DNA of 43,599 nucleotides, from positions 1 through 43,599 of IMG/VR virus record IMGVR_UViG_3300044720_000100; one strand, 5' to 3'. This document shows positions 13,816 through 19,642 of the stretch, piece after piece. The DNA is from a virus. Every line of letters begins with the position of its first letter. The stretch's first letter is position 1. Position numbers and translations under genes: made by a program. Under the pieces are notes generated by a model that was not told where the DNA came from, did not search any database, and saw only the letters and a list, made by a program, of their open reading frames with translations.

Positions 13816-13941
13816 TTAGCCCGCGTAGGGATTGTGGTCGGGTGCGGCCTGGCCGATACGGTCCACACAGTCGGGGCACAACGGCATCAACACCTGGTCC
13901 AGCAGGTAGTAGGCGAGCACCGCCCGTTCGCACACCGTCAT
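13816..13941 (-). CDS. Small Cys-containing protein, start uncertain
   Basis: From ATG 13941 this gives 41 residues: MTVCERAVLAYYLLDQVLMP then LCPDC and a short polar tail. The frame stays open upstream, and the extra sequence (GIVWKLDVQTQTHAFTADDF...) looks protein-like, but no ATG/GTG/TTG start is found before it runs into the 14028 gene. The true start could lie near 14020 with an unusual codon, or the two genes could be joined by a frameshift. CxxC could bind zinc. Function unknown. Confidence 0.5.
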   Translation of the reverse strand: MTVCERAVLAYYLLDQVLMPLCPDCVDRIGQAAPDHNPYAG

Positions 13942-14027
13942 GTACCCTTCGCGCTCCTCGCCTTTGAAATCGTCGGCAGTGAAGGCGTGGGTCTGTGTCT
14001 GTACGTCCAGCTTCCAGACGATGCCGC

Positions 14028-14225
14028 CTACAGGCAGCCGGGGTCGACTCTCATCACCGGCCGGGCGCCCGCGGTCTCGTCCAGGACCACGCGGCGCCTC
14101 ACTACCAGCGTCGGGTCCGGTCGGGCGCTGATCGTGGTCATCCTCTGGCCATGCCAGCGTCCCAACAGGTATGCGACCACGGCTGTTGCCGTGACCACTA
14201 CCCATATCAGTGTTGGTGTCCACAC
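14028..14225 (-). CDS. Single-pass membrane protein (65 aa)
   Basis: GTG at 14225 with GAGGTGA just upstream. Residues 3-21 (TPTLIWVVVTATAVVAYLL) form one membrane helix; the remainder is basic and cytoplasmic-like (GRWHGQRM, VVRRRVVLD). It is the first leftward gene and lies divergently from the HTH-DUF5753 regulator, with two palindromic operators between them. Probably controlled by that regulator. Function unknown. Confidence 0.65.
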   Translation of the reverse strand: MWTPTLIWVVVTATAVVAYLLGRWHGQRMTTISARPDPTLVVRRRVVLDETAGARPVMRVDPGCL

Positions 14226-14259
14226 GTGTCACCTCATCCCATCGAATGAGGCCCAGCCT

Positions 14260-14309
14260 AGGGGTGTGATCACACCCCTGGCCATACATCGAACGGGTGT
14301 AATCACACC
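14260..14309. promoter_or_regulatory. Two palindromic operators between divergent genes
   Basis: AGGGGTGTGATCACACCCCT (14260-14279) is a perfect 20-bp palindrome. GGTGTAATCACACC (14296-14309) repeats its core with one central mismatch. Centre-to-centre distance is about 33 bp, close to three helical turns. They lie upstream of the HTH regulator (ATG 14338) and of the divergent membrane gene (start 14225). Autoregulation by the HTH protein is the simplest reading. Confidence 0.75.
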
Positions 14310-14337
14310 GTCTAGCCCGGCGTCTACGATCATCGCC

Positions 14338-15186
14338 ATGCCTGCTACACCTAACGAAGCGAAGCGCACTTTGGGTGCGCTCCTCGTCGGGTTGCGTGAG
14401 GGTGCGGGACTCTACGCTGCTGATACGGCTCGCCATCTTGGCGTCACCCCAACCACGGTAGGCAGGTACGAAGCTGGTACAACGGTTCCCCAGGATGAGG
14501 ATCTTGAAACCATTCTTAACCTGTATGGAGCAACCGAAGACCAGCGTTCGGCCGTGCACGCTGCCCTGCTTGACGCACGGGCAGGTGTGGTCAGGTTGCA
14601 GCACGCCAGTGCCGTGTCCCCCAAGTTCCGCTCGTTCCTGCGTGCGGAGGCTGACGCTGAAGGCGTCCGGACCTACGCCCCTCTCGCCGTACCCGGACTG
14701 CTGCAAACACCCGCCTACGCCAGCACCGTGCAGCAGAAGGGGCGTGCCGTGACCGACCCGGCCGTACCGGTGGACCGCATCGTTGCCGCACGCATGAGCA
14801 GGCAGCAGCGGTTGAGCCTGGACGTGGTGCCGCTGCAACTGCACGCGCTGCTTGATGAGATCGTTGTCCTGCGGTGCGCAGCGGAAGGCAAACTGGGGGA
14901 TGACCAGCTGGTGCACCTGCTCCAAGCAGGGGCGCAGAAGAACATCACCATCCAGGTGGTACCCACCAGTGCCGGGTTGTACGGCGCCATGTCGAGCCCT
15001 GTCACCCGCTTCCAGTACCCCGGCAAAGGGGACACGGCAGCGGTGTACCTGGAGTACCCCGGTGGCGGGGCGTGGGTGCGAGGCAAAGGTGTCGGCAAGT
15101 ACGAGCAGCTGTTGGACGACATCCAGCGCTGCGCCCTCGGGCATGACGAATCGTTGACGTTGATCGCAGCAGCAAGGCGGACATGA
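14338..15186 (+). CDS. XRE-family HTH regulator with DUF5753 (WhiJ-like)
   Basis: A 282-residue regulator. Residues 5-65 are an XRE helix-turn-helix: LGALLVGLREGAGLYAADTA, then TARHLGVTPTTVGRYEAGTT and a Glu-rich helix. From about residue 95 it is DUF5753: YAPLAVPGLLQTPAYASTV, RMSRQQRL, LHALLDEIVVLR, QNITIQVVP-like QKNITIQVVPTSAG and GGGAWVRGKGVGKYEQLLDD. This architecture is abundant in Streptomyces and relatives (WhiJ, AbaA-type) and is normally paired with a DUF397 protein, as here. It is a candidate lysogeny regulator or a host-development mimic. ATG 14338 is chosen because the longer frame would cross the operators. Confidence 0.88.
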   Translation: MPATPNEAKRTLGALLVGLREGAGLYAADTARHLGVTPTTVGRYEAGTTVPQDEDLETILNLYGATEDQRSAVHAALLDARAGVVRLQHASAVSPKFRSFLRAEADAEGVRTYAPLAVPGLLQTPAYASTVQQKGRAVTDPAVPVDRIVAARMSRQQRLSLDVVPLQLHALLDEIVVLRCAAEGKLGDDQLVHLLQAGAQKNITIQVVPTSAGLYGAMSSPVTRFQYPGKGDTAAVYLEYPGGGAWVRGKGVGKYEQLLDDIQRCALGHDESLTLIAAARRT

Positions 15187-15362
15187 ACCCCACGACGTGG
15201 CGTAAGAGCAGCTTCAGTAACGACCAGGGCGCCTGCGTTGAGGTTGCCAGCACACTGGCCGCGGTACGGGACAGCAAGAACGGGGCAGGCCCGAGCCTGT
15301 GCTTCGGCAGGCACCAGCTCGGCGCGTTCATCGGCGCAGTCAAGCAAGGCAGGCTGGGCTAG
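15183..15362 (+). CDS. DUF397 small partner protein
   Basis: A 59-residue protein; ATG overlaps the regulator stop (ATGA). It carries the DUF397 hallmarks: TWRKSSFSNDQGACVEVA at the start, VRDSKNGAG in the middle, and a LxF-like GAFIGAVKQG ending. DUF397 genes sit next to XRE-DUF5753 regulators throughout streptomycetes and are thought to modulate the partner's DNA binding. The stop-start overlap implies 1:1 synthesis. The length (about 60) is normal. Confidence 0.87.
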   Translation: MNPTTWRKSSFSNDQGACVEVASTLAAVRDSKNGAGPSLCFGRHQLGAFIGAVKQGRLG

Positions 15363-15367
15363 GACGC

Positions 15368-15408
15368 AGACCAGCCCCCGCCGGGTGAGTAGCGAGGGCT
15401 GGTCTTTC
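15368..15408 (+). terminator. Terminator after the DUF5753/DUF397 pair
   Basis: GACCAGCCC and GGGCTGGTC form a 9-bp stem (15369-15404) with an 18-base loop, followed by TTTC. It lies just after the DUF397 stop. The stretch up to 15458 holds no gene. Confidence 0.75.
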
Positions 15409-15458
15409 ACATCGGGTAGGGGAGCGCGCAACGTGTCGCGCTCAACCCTGCCCGAGGT

Positions 15459-15629
15459 CTAGTGGTGAGGCAGGTCTGCCTCCATGTACTTCTCGGCTAT
15501 GCGCACGTCGTTCGCAGCCTGCGACAACAAGCTGATCTCGGCCAGCGTCAGGTCGGTGTGCCGTTCAAGCACACCCTTGATGAGGCTCATCGCCAAGTCC
15601 AGCTCGGCCTTGTCCTGCGGTGCCAGCAT
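15459..15629 (-). CDS. Small helical protein (56 aa)
   Basis: ATG at 15629 with AAGGGTGA upstream, stop TAG at 15459. The 56-residue peptide begins MLAPQDKAELDLAMSLIKG, continues VLERHTDLTLAEISLLSQAA and ends with YMEADLPHH; it is almost entirely helical. It is the last gene of the leftward accessory operon. No family recognised; small helical proteins of this type may be antitoxin- or anti-sigma-like, which cannot be shown here. Confidence 0.55.
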   Translation of the reverse strand: MLAPQDKAELDLAMSLIKGVLERHTDLTLAEISLLSQAANDVRIAEKYMEADLPHH

Positions 15630-15667
15630 GGCGTGCTCACCCTTCGCTTGCGTTGTCGCTACCCTTG

Positions 15668-15766
15668 TGCGCCGCCGGGATTCGAACCCGGCCCGCCGGA
15701 CTGCTAGACCAGTCCACCTGAGGGGCTGTTTGTTCCCTCGTGCGTGCTTCCGCTACACCACGGCGC
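15668..15766 (-). tRNA. tRNA-like element, anticodon arm abnormal
   Basis: On the minus strand GCGCCG (from 15766) pairs with CGGCGC near 15669. GTGT-AGCGGAA-GCAC is a good D-arm resembling actinobacterial tRNA-Glu, and CCGGG-TTCGAAT-CCCGG is a perfect T-arm. Between them are about 50 bases instead of about 22: GGACTG-GTCTAG-CAGTCC makes a stem, but neither it nor the GAGGG...CCCTC stem gives a normal 7-base anticodon loop. It could be a degenerate tRNA, one with a long variable arm or an insertion, or a tRNA mimic. No amino acid can be assigned. Confidence 0.4.
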
Positions 15767-15773
15767 TGTCGTG

Positions 15774-15986
15774 CTACGAGCAGTAGCCCGCCACCTTGCC
15801 GCCGATGCGTGCCGCGGACAGCGCGCACGCACTGCCGCCCGAACCCCAGCCCTGCGCACGGGTGGTGACCGTGGCGCCCAGCCTCATCGCCTCCGGCAGG
15901 GTGAGGGTGCGGGTCGCAGCCTCCAGCTGCTCGGTGCTGATCGTCTCGGACAGCTTCTTCACCGGGTCGTGCGTGATGGTGCTCAT
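15774..15986 (-). CDS. Small hypothetical protein (70 aa)
   Basis: ATG at 15986 overlaps the upstream gene stop (ATGA). The 70-residue peptide begins MSTITHDPVKKLSETISTEQ, is helical through TLTLPEAMRLGATVTTRAQG and has a Gly/Ser/Ala-rich end with two cysteines (SACALS, GYCS). Between its stop and the next leftward gene lies the tRNA-like element. Function unknown. Confidence 0.6.
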   Translation of the reverse strand: MSTITHDPVKKLSETISTEQLEAATRTLTLPEAMRLGATVTTRAQGWGSGGSACALSAARIGGKVAGYCS

Positions 15987-16468
15987 GCTTCGTTCCCTTC
16001 GGGCATCTTGAACGTGAGGTCGATGTTGTTCAGCAGCGCGTACTCCTCCAACCAGTCGGCGATGTTCGGCTTGCCAGGCTCAGCCTCGCTGGCAGCACGA
16101 GCCCACCCGTGGACGTCGTTGAGGTGGATGACCAGCGCGAGCAGGCTCGCCTCACCGATCGCGCACCGACACTGTGAGCAAGCCAAGTTGGGATAGCCGT
16201 ACGCGAGGTAGTCCTTGCACCTGCCCCGATCGCACGTCGAGCACCCGACCGGGCAAGCGGCGTGTGAGCCCTGGATACCGGGGACAGCGCCATATATCAC
16301 GTCCCCGCTGGCACTCCAGTCCTGGGTGACGGGCACCGACTTGCCGAGCAGCTGGTACGTGACAATCAAGTTCTCGTACAAGCTGACCTGCTTCACGGCG
16401 GCAGGCCAGGCGGTGCTCACCGCCTCCGCTTTCGTAAACAACTCGAAGTTGAACGGGCCGATAGCCAT
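15983..16468 (-). CDS. Cys-rich hypothetical protein (161 aa)
   Basis: ATG at 16468 (TGATG overlap with the upstream stop; a GTG three bases earlier is also possible). The centre has a dense cysteine cluster: ACPVGCSTCDRGRCKDYL and LACSQCRCAIG, enough for one or two zinc or iron-sulfur sites. The C-terminal half is helical (ASLLALVIHLNDVHGWARAA, ADWLEEYALLNN), and VIHLNDVHGW resembles patterns in phage early proteins. Part of the leftward accessory operon with WhiB. Function unknown. Confidence 0.7.
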   Translation of the reverse strand: MAIGPFNFELFTKAEAVSTAWPAAVKQVSLYENLIVTYQLLGKSVPVTQDWSASGDVIYGAVPGIQGSHAACPVGCSTCDRGRCKDYLAYGYPNLACSQCRCAIGEASLLALVIHLNDVHGWARAASEAEPGKPNIADWLEEYALLNNIDLTFKMPEGNEA

Positions 16469-16677
16469 CACGCCACCTGCCCCGACAGCCAGCGCTCCAC
16501 GTCAGCGGCGAACTTGGCCGCCAACCCACGTGCCATGCACTCCGGGCAACCCTTCATCCGCTCGGCGTGGTGCATGCAGTCGTGGTCGGTCAGACGGTGC
16601 CAGTAGTACGGCTCGGTGGTGCGCCCACCGCACGGGCAGCGCCCGAGCGCACGACCCAACGTCAGCTCACCGTCCAT
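16468..16677 (-). CDS. Small zinc-binding-like protein (69 aa)
   Basis: ATG at 16677 with AGGGA about 10 bases upstream (a GTG at 16680 is possible). Contains CPCGGRTTEPYYWHRLTDHD, CMHHAERMKGCPECMARG: a CxC and a CxxC plus several His, suited to one or two zinc ions. Ends in a helix (AAKFAADVERWLSG). A short, coupled gene in the leftward operon. Function unknown. Confidence 0.65.
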   Translation of the reverse strand: MDGELTLGRALGRCPCGGRTTEPYYWHRLTDHDCMHHAERMKGCPECMARGLAAKFAADVERWLSGQVA

Positions 16678-16689
16678 CACGCACCATCC

Positions 16690-16845
16690 CTACCGGCAGG
16701 AGGTGGCGAAGTGGAGCAGTAGCGGCCCACCACCCACCCCCACCAGGTGGTGGCAGATCGGGCAGTTGCCCGTGGTGCGCTGGATGCCCCGCTCCTTCAG
16801 GTAAGCGGCCATCTGCTTGTCCTTCGCGCTACCGGCAGCAGACAT
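16690..16845 (-). CDS. Small zinc-finger-like protein (51 aa)
   Basis: ATG at 16845 overlaps the upstream TGA by one base; stop TAG at 16690. The peptide begins MSAAGSAKDKQMAAYLKERG and continues IQRTTGNCPICHHLVGVGGG; CPICHH plus a later LLLHFATSC give a CxxCH...H...C set typical of a small zinc finger. A regulatory repeat (16860-16880) lies 15-35 bases upstream of this start. Function unknown. Confidence 0.6.
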   Translation of the reverse strand: MSAAGSAKDKQMAAYLKERGIQRTTGNCPICHHLVGVGGGPLLLHFATSCR

Positions 16846-17270
16846 CACGAACCACCCTTCCCAACCGTGCTCTCGCCAACTTCGCTGTCCAACGTGAGCA
16901 CGTCGGTCAGGTAGGTGCGCTCGATGGCGTCCGCGATCTCGGCGAACGTCTTGCCGCAGTCGTCGTTCATCCTGACCAGGGAGACTTCCTTGCCTGGCGA
17001 TGTGTTCACGTACGGACTCGCACCATGCAGCCCGAGGTGCGCTTGGACATCAGGAGGCAAGTTGCCTTCGAAGTTGTCGAACAGGTGGGTACCAGCCTGC
17101 GACACCCGCTCAGTCAGGCCCAGCCGCTCGGCGAACACCTCGCACGCCACGCCCAAACAGCAGTGTCTCGTTCCCTGCTCGTTGTCCTGCTTCAGGGCAC
17201 CCGTGCCCTGCGTGTACTCGCCCGACCTCAACGCAGCCACCCATTCGGCTACTGCCTCACGATTCACCAT
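16845..17270 (-). CDS. CCLG-type actinophage protein
   Basis: ATG at 17270 with AGGAAAGG upstream. Contains VAEWVAALRSGEYTQGTGAL and RHCCLGVACEVFAERLGL, the pattern (ALRSGEYxQGxGAL...CCLGVxC) of a protein found in a wide range of bacteria and phages, often near other small accessory genes. The later NDDCGKTFAEIADAIERTYL helix also recurs in that family. Function is not established. The 3-prime end codes VGESTVG from a copy of the regulatory repeat. The start overlaps the WhiB stop by 14 bases. Confidence 0.78.
   Translation of the reverse strand: MVNREAVAEWVAALRSGEYTQGTGALKQDNEQGTRHCCLGVACEVFAERLGLTERVSQAGTHLFDNFEGNLPPDVQAHLGLHGASPYVNTSPGKEVSLVRMNDDCGKTFAEIADAIERTYLTDVLTLDSEVGESTVGKGGS
16860..16880 (-). 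promoter_or_regulatory. Start-associated repeat, copy D
   Basis: On the minus strand GTTGGCGAGAGCACG followed by GTTGGG, 15-base half-site spacing. It lies inside the 3-prime end of the CCLG gene and 15-35 bases upstream of the ATG at 16845, pointing in the direction of transcription. Confidence 0.55.
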
Positions 17271-17700
17271 TACCCTCACCCTTTCCTGCTGTTGCCTTAG
17301 CCGTGCGTTCCCGCAGTCTGCGCAGCTCCAGGTGCGCTGCCCGTTCCTCGGGCGTCATCGCCTCACGCTTGATGCGCCTACGTTCCCGTTCCCGCCCGGC
17401 CCGCTTCTGCTTCTGCTCGGGCGGCATGGTCGCCCACTGGTTGCGGCTGCCATCCGGAACGCACTGCCTGCCTGACGCGGTGCGCTTCACCTCACCCTGC
17501 TTGTTCCGCTGCACCCCACCCCAGATACCGAACGGCGTGCGGTTCGCCGCGGCGTATGCCGCACAGGCTGACTGCACCGGGCACAACCCGCACACCCGCT
17601 GCGCCTCACGCGCCTCAGCCGTACCGGGGTGGGCGAACCACAGTTCCGGGTCGTCACCACGGCACAACCCGCGCCCCATCCACGAGGTGTCGCGCTTCAC
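17257..17700 (-). CDS. WhiB-family iron-sulfur transcription factor
   Basis: A 147-residue WhiB-like protein from GTG 17700. The four cluster ligands are Cys 13, Cys 37, Cys 40 and Cys 46 (GLCRG...VCGLCPVQSAC), followed by the GIWGG turn at about 58-62. The C-terminal half is unusually long, Arg/Lys-rich and helical (RAGRERERRRIKREAMTPEE), giving a basic DNA-binding tail. WhiB proteins bind a 4Fe-4S cluster and act with sigma factors only in actinobacteria and their phages. Mycobacteriophage TM4 gp49 is the precedent, blocking host WhiB2 and superinfection. It starts inside the stop of the membrane-anchored gene upstream. Confidence 0.92.
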   Translation of the reverse strand: MKRDTSWMGRGLCRGDDPELWFAHPGTAEAREAQRVCGLCPVQSACAAYAAANRTPFGIWGGVQRNKQGEVKRTASGRQCVPDGSRNQWATMPPEQKQKRAGRERERRRIKREAMTPEERAAHLELRRLRERTAKATAGKGEGNGES

Positions 17701-18008
17701 GGCCCGAACACATCCTGCTTGCAGTGGGCCTCAGCGTGGTAGTACGCCATGCAGTACTGGTACGCCTGCTCGTCGGAGACGGGGCCGCACTGGCGATTGC
17801 CCATAGTCCGGCAATCCCAACCAGGGTCGTCTTCCTGAAGACGCGATTGCGACTGCACTACGCGTACCTGGGACGGCACAGAAACGCTGGCCGGGACGGT
17901 CGGGTGGGTTGGCGAACCGAACAGCGCCACGCCCATGGACATGACACCCAGAACAGCAGCGGTGACGGGTGCGAACACCATCACGAAGATGACCAGCCTG
18001 CGGACCAC
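17697..18008 (-). CDS. Membrane-anchored protein with extracytoplasmic Cys
   Basis: I place the start at GTG 18008, giving 103 residues; a longer frame to 18197 would cover the neighbouring gene. Residues 1-30 are one hydrophobic helix (LVIFVMVFAPVTAAVLGVMS), acting as a signal anchor. The remainder is polar, Ser/Val/Gln-rich, then DPGWDCRTMGNRQCGPVSDE and QYCMAYYHAEAHC: four cysteines that could form disulfides outside the cell. A surface role such as exclusion of other phages is possible. Its stop overlaps the WhiB start. Confidence 0.65.
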   Translation of the reverse strand: MVRRLVIFVMVFAPVTAAVLGVMSMGVALFGSPTHPTVPASVSVPSQVRVVQSQSRLQEDDPGWDCRTMGNRQCGPVSDEQAYQYCMAYYHAEAHCKQDVFGP

Positions 18009-18009
18009 G

Positions 18010-18339
18010 TCACACGCTCGCAACCGAGTTGAGCAGAGCCAACCATTCACGCTCAGTGAAACCGCTGGACATGTGAGCCGACAGTTCCTCGAATGCCCCC
18101 GTGTAGTTGCCGTCCCAACCGTGCGGGCGAGAACCGTCCGCCAACGACAGCCACGTGTGCGGCCGGTACGGCGCCGATTCGGAAGGGGACTGCACACCCT
18201 CGCCCCGCAGCCACTCAGCCACCTCAGCCAGGTGGTCGAACGCGTGCGTCACGCTGTCAACGCCGCGCTGGGTCGGTTCGTCCTGACCTTCTTCCCACGG
18301 TTCGTAGACCGTGGTGTACACCGTGATCTCGTAAGCCAT
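18010..18339 (-). CDS. Acidic hypothetical protein (109 aa)
   Basis: ATG at 18339 with GAGGTG upstream. Begins MAYEITVYTTVYEPWEEGQD, then a helix (VDSVTHAFDHLAEVAEWLRG), an aromatic middle (PYRPHTWLSLADGSRPHGWD) and a final helix. No cysteines or membrane segment. The GW/D and E-rich character fits small phage inhibitors of host enzymes, but no family is recognised. It is the second gene of the leftward accessory operon. Confidence 0.65.
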   Translation of the reverse strand: MAYEITVYTTVYEPWEEGQDEPTQRGVDSVTHAFDHLAEVAEWLRGEGVQSPSESAPYRPHTWLSLADGSRPHGWDGNYTGAFEELSAHMSSGFTEREWLALLNSVASV

Positions 18340-18435
18340 TCGAATACACCTCACCCATCAGTACTGCTCATCCAAAGCGAATCGTCAGTTCTTGGAAAGG
18401 CTCAACAGCGTGAGCCCAACCAACAGCGGGACGAG

Positions 18436-18582
18436 TCAGACCCCGTGAACCGCGAGCAACCGCAGTTCGGCCGCAGCGTTCAGGTAGTGGTGCACCCGTG
18501 ACGGCACAGAGCCGACCGAACGCAAGTGTCTGGCGTAAGCGGTCAACCGCCTGCTTGCCTTGATGTACGTCGCCCTGTCCAT
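18436..18582 (-). CDS. Small basic helical protein (48 aa)
   Basis: ATG at 18582 with GGGTGAGGG upstream; stop TGA at 18436. The peptide begins MDRATYIKASRRLTAYARHL and continues RSVGSVPSRVHHYLNAAAEL; it is basic and fully helical. It is the first gene of the leftward accessory operon, with the divergent repeat pair at 18616-18686 upstream. Could bind DNA. Between its stop and the next gene (18339) about 96 bases hold nothing recognisable. Confidence 0.55.
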   Translation of the reverse strand: MDRATYIKASRRLTAYARHLRSVGSVPSRVHHYLNAAAELRLLAVHGV

Positions 18583-18615
18583 GTCCCTCACCCTTCGTCC
18601 ACCGTGTTGGTGCTC

Positions 18616-18686
18616 GCCAACCATGCTCTCGCCAACAACCAGCACACACCGCCAAACGGGTGAACGTTGGCCAGAGTTGTGTTGGC
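18616..18686. promoter_or_regulatory. Divergent pair of the GTTGGC repeat (copies E and F)
   Basis: Minus strand 18636-18616: GTTGGCGAGAGCATG followed by GTTGGC. Plus strand 18666-18686: GTTGGCCAGAGTTGT followed by GTTGGC. Each has two half-sites 15 bases apart, and the two copies point away from each other across a 29-bp gap. An extra inverted half-site, GTTGG, is at 18606-18610. Copy E lies 34-54 bases upstream of the ATG at 18582. A likely operator or promoter pair for the leftward operon and the rightward late control region. Confidence 0.6.
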
Positions 18687-19244
18687 GCTGGCTACCAGCT
18701 GCTGGGCGAGTGATCAGGTTGGAGCGAGCAGCGGGCAGGGGGTGGCAAGCAGTACAGGCGTACGGTTAACGGTGTTAACTGTTCAGTGCGGCAAGCCGAG
18801 CATGAGCCAGAGGTGGCAGCCACTGCCATCATCACTGTCTGTACGTCTCACATGTAGTACGAGAAGTGCACCCCGAGGGGTAGGCGGGGTGGGGGTGGGG
18901 GAGGGTGAGTACAGATCTACGTATAAATACACTGTTCACCACGATTCAGACGGCGCGGCCGGGCCGGGCGGCAGCCACCGGCAGCCACCCCCGTGTTTGT
19001 TATGTAGAGAGAGATATATATGTAACTCTACGTAGACATTCGCGCAGTAGTGGGGGTACCAGCGGCCTGTCTGACGCTGTTATAGGCCCTGTTTGGGCCT
19101 GTTTCGCCCCCGTTTTGGCGGGTACCTGGACGGCCGGGTGGTGGGTGGTGGGCCGCTACGTGGATGGGGTGGTTTCGTGGGGTGGGTGGTGCTACCTACC
19201 CCAGCCGGGTTTGGGGCTGTCTGTGTCAGCATGCGACACCGGGA

Positions 19245-19266
19245 ACGGGCCTCCTGGGAGGCCCGT
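19245..19266. repeat. Perfect inverted repeat
   Basis: ACGGGCCTCC, two-base centre TG, GGAGGCCCGT: a perfect 10-bp inverted repeat, directly followed by GTTGGCGAGAGG (19267), which is a half-copy of the GTTGGC regulatory motif. It could be an operator or a hairpin terminator. Confidence 0.6.
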
Positions 19267-19275
19267 GTTGGCGAG

Positions 19276-19322
19276 AGGACGCAGCGTTTGTTGCTTCCTG
19301 GACGTAACGTTCGCTGCGTCCT
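19276..19322. repeat. 11-bp inverted repeat with 25-base spacer
   Basis: AGGACGCAGCG (19276-19286) and CGCTGCGTCCT (19312-19322) are perfectly complementary. The spacer contains ACGTAACGTT. Together with nearby hairpins it marks a structured segment; a role in replication initiation, recombination or control is possible. Confidence 0.6.
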
Positions 19323-19374
19323 GGAGGACGGCTTGCACAGTACGGGCGGTGGCGAGAGTTGCCCCAGGTGTTGA

Positions 19375-19393
19375 CTTGCCCGTGCGGGGCAAG
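19375..19393. repeat. Hairpin CTTGCCC/GGGCAAG
   Basis: A perfect 7-bp stem with loop GTGCG, overlapping a TTGACT hexamer at 19371-19376. No matching -10 follows at standard spacing, so a promoter is not claimed. Confidence 0.5.
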
Positions 19394-19617
19394 TGGCGGT
19401 TCCAGGCAAGTTGGTGTCACGATCAGGTCACAACCTGGCGCTTGGGGCGCCCTGTTTGGGCCTGTGTACGCTTGGGAAGCGACAGCGTGGGGGGACTACG
19501 GGGGGGCTCTTAGCAGTGGTCGAGCCCCCAGCGAGACAGAGCGGCTAGAAGCTACTAGGGCCCCTTAGGGCCCCTAGCTAACAGAAGTAGGGTTTAAGGA
19601 CAAGTCTGTTGTCACCC

Positions 19618-19642
19618 AGGACCGCCCTCAAGGCGGTCCTTT
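19618..19642 (+). terminator. Rho-independent-type terminator before late region
   Basis: AGGACCGCC, loop CTCAA, GGCGGTCCT, then TTTGTCGTTT. A strong 9-bp stem followed by T-rich sequence. It would insulate the late promoter at 19771 from rightward transcription out of the control region. Confidence 0.85.

Larger units (their letters stand above)
19086..19465 (+). repeat. 17-bp direct repeat pair in the control region
   Basis: GCCCTGTTTGGGCCTGT appears at 19086-19102 and 19449-19465, 363 bp apart, perfectly conserved. The first copy also folds as AGGCCC-TGTTT-GGGCCT. Being intergenic, the identity is not forced by protein coding. Confidence 0.7.
18687..19617. other. About 0.9 kb control region, no credible gene
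   Basis: Open frames here have no protein-like composition, ribosome site or family match. The DNA is patchy: a G-run stretch (18876-18906), then a marked AT-rich island (19000-19035, with ATATATATG) inside GC-rich surroundings, and the word CTACGTA on both sides of it (about 18917 and 19030). The 17-mer GCCCTGTTTGGGCCTGT occurs at 19086-19102 and 19449-19465. Several hairpins are listed separately. This is the best candidate for a replication origin or packaging/regulatory locus. Confidence 0.5.

Noticed and set aside
13960-15144. Long leftward frame opposite the HTH-DUF5753 gene
   Set aside because: It runs antisense through a clearly recognisable regulator and its operators; only its last 41 codons are kept as a small gene.
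19375-19420. Promoter based on TTGACT at 19371
   Set aside because: No -10-like hexamer at 16-18 bases, and the hexamer is part of a hairpin.
18667-19513. Several rightward frames of about 70-200 codons in the control region
   Set aside because: Composition is not protein-like, they overlap each other and repeats, and none has a family match or a convincing ribosome site.
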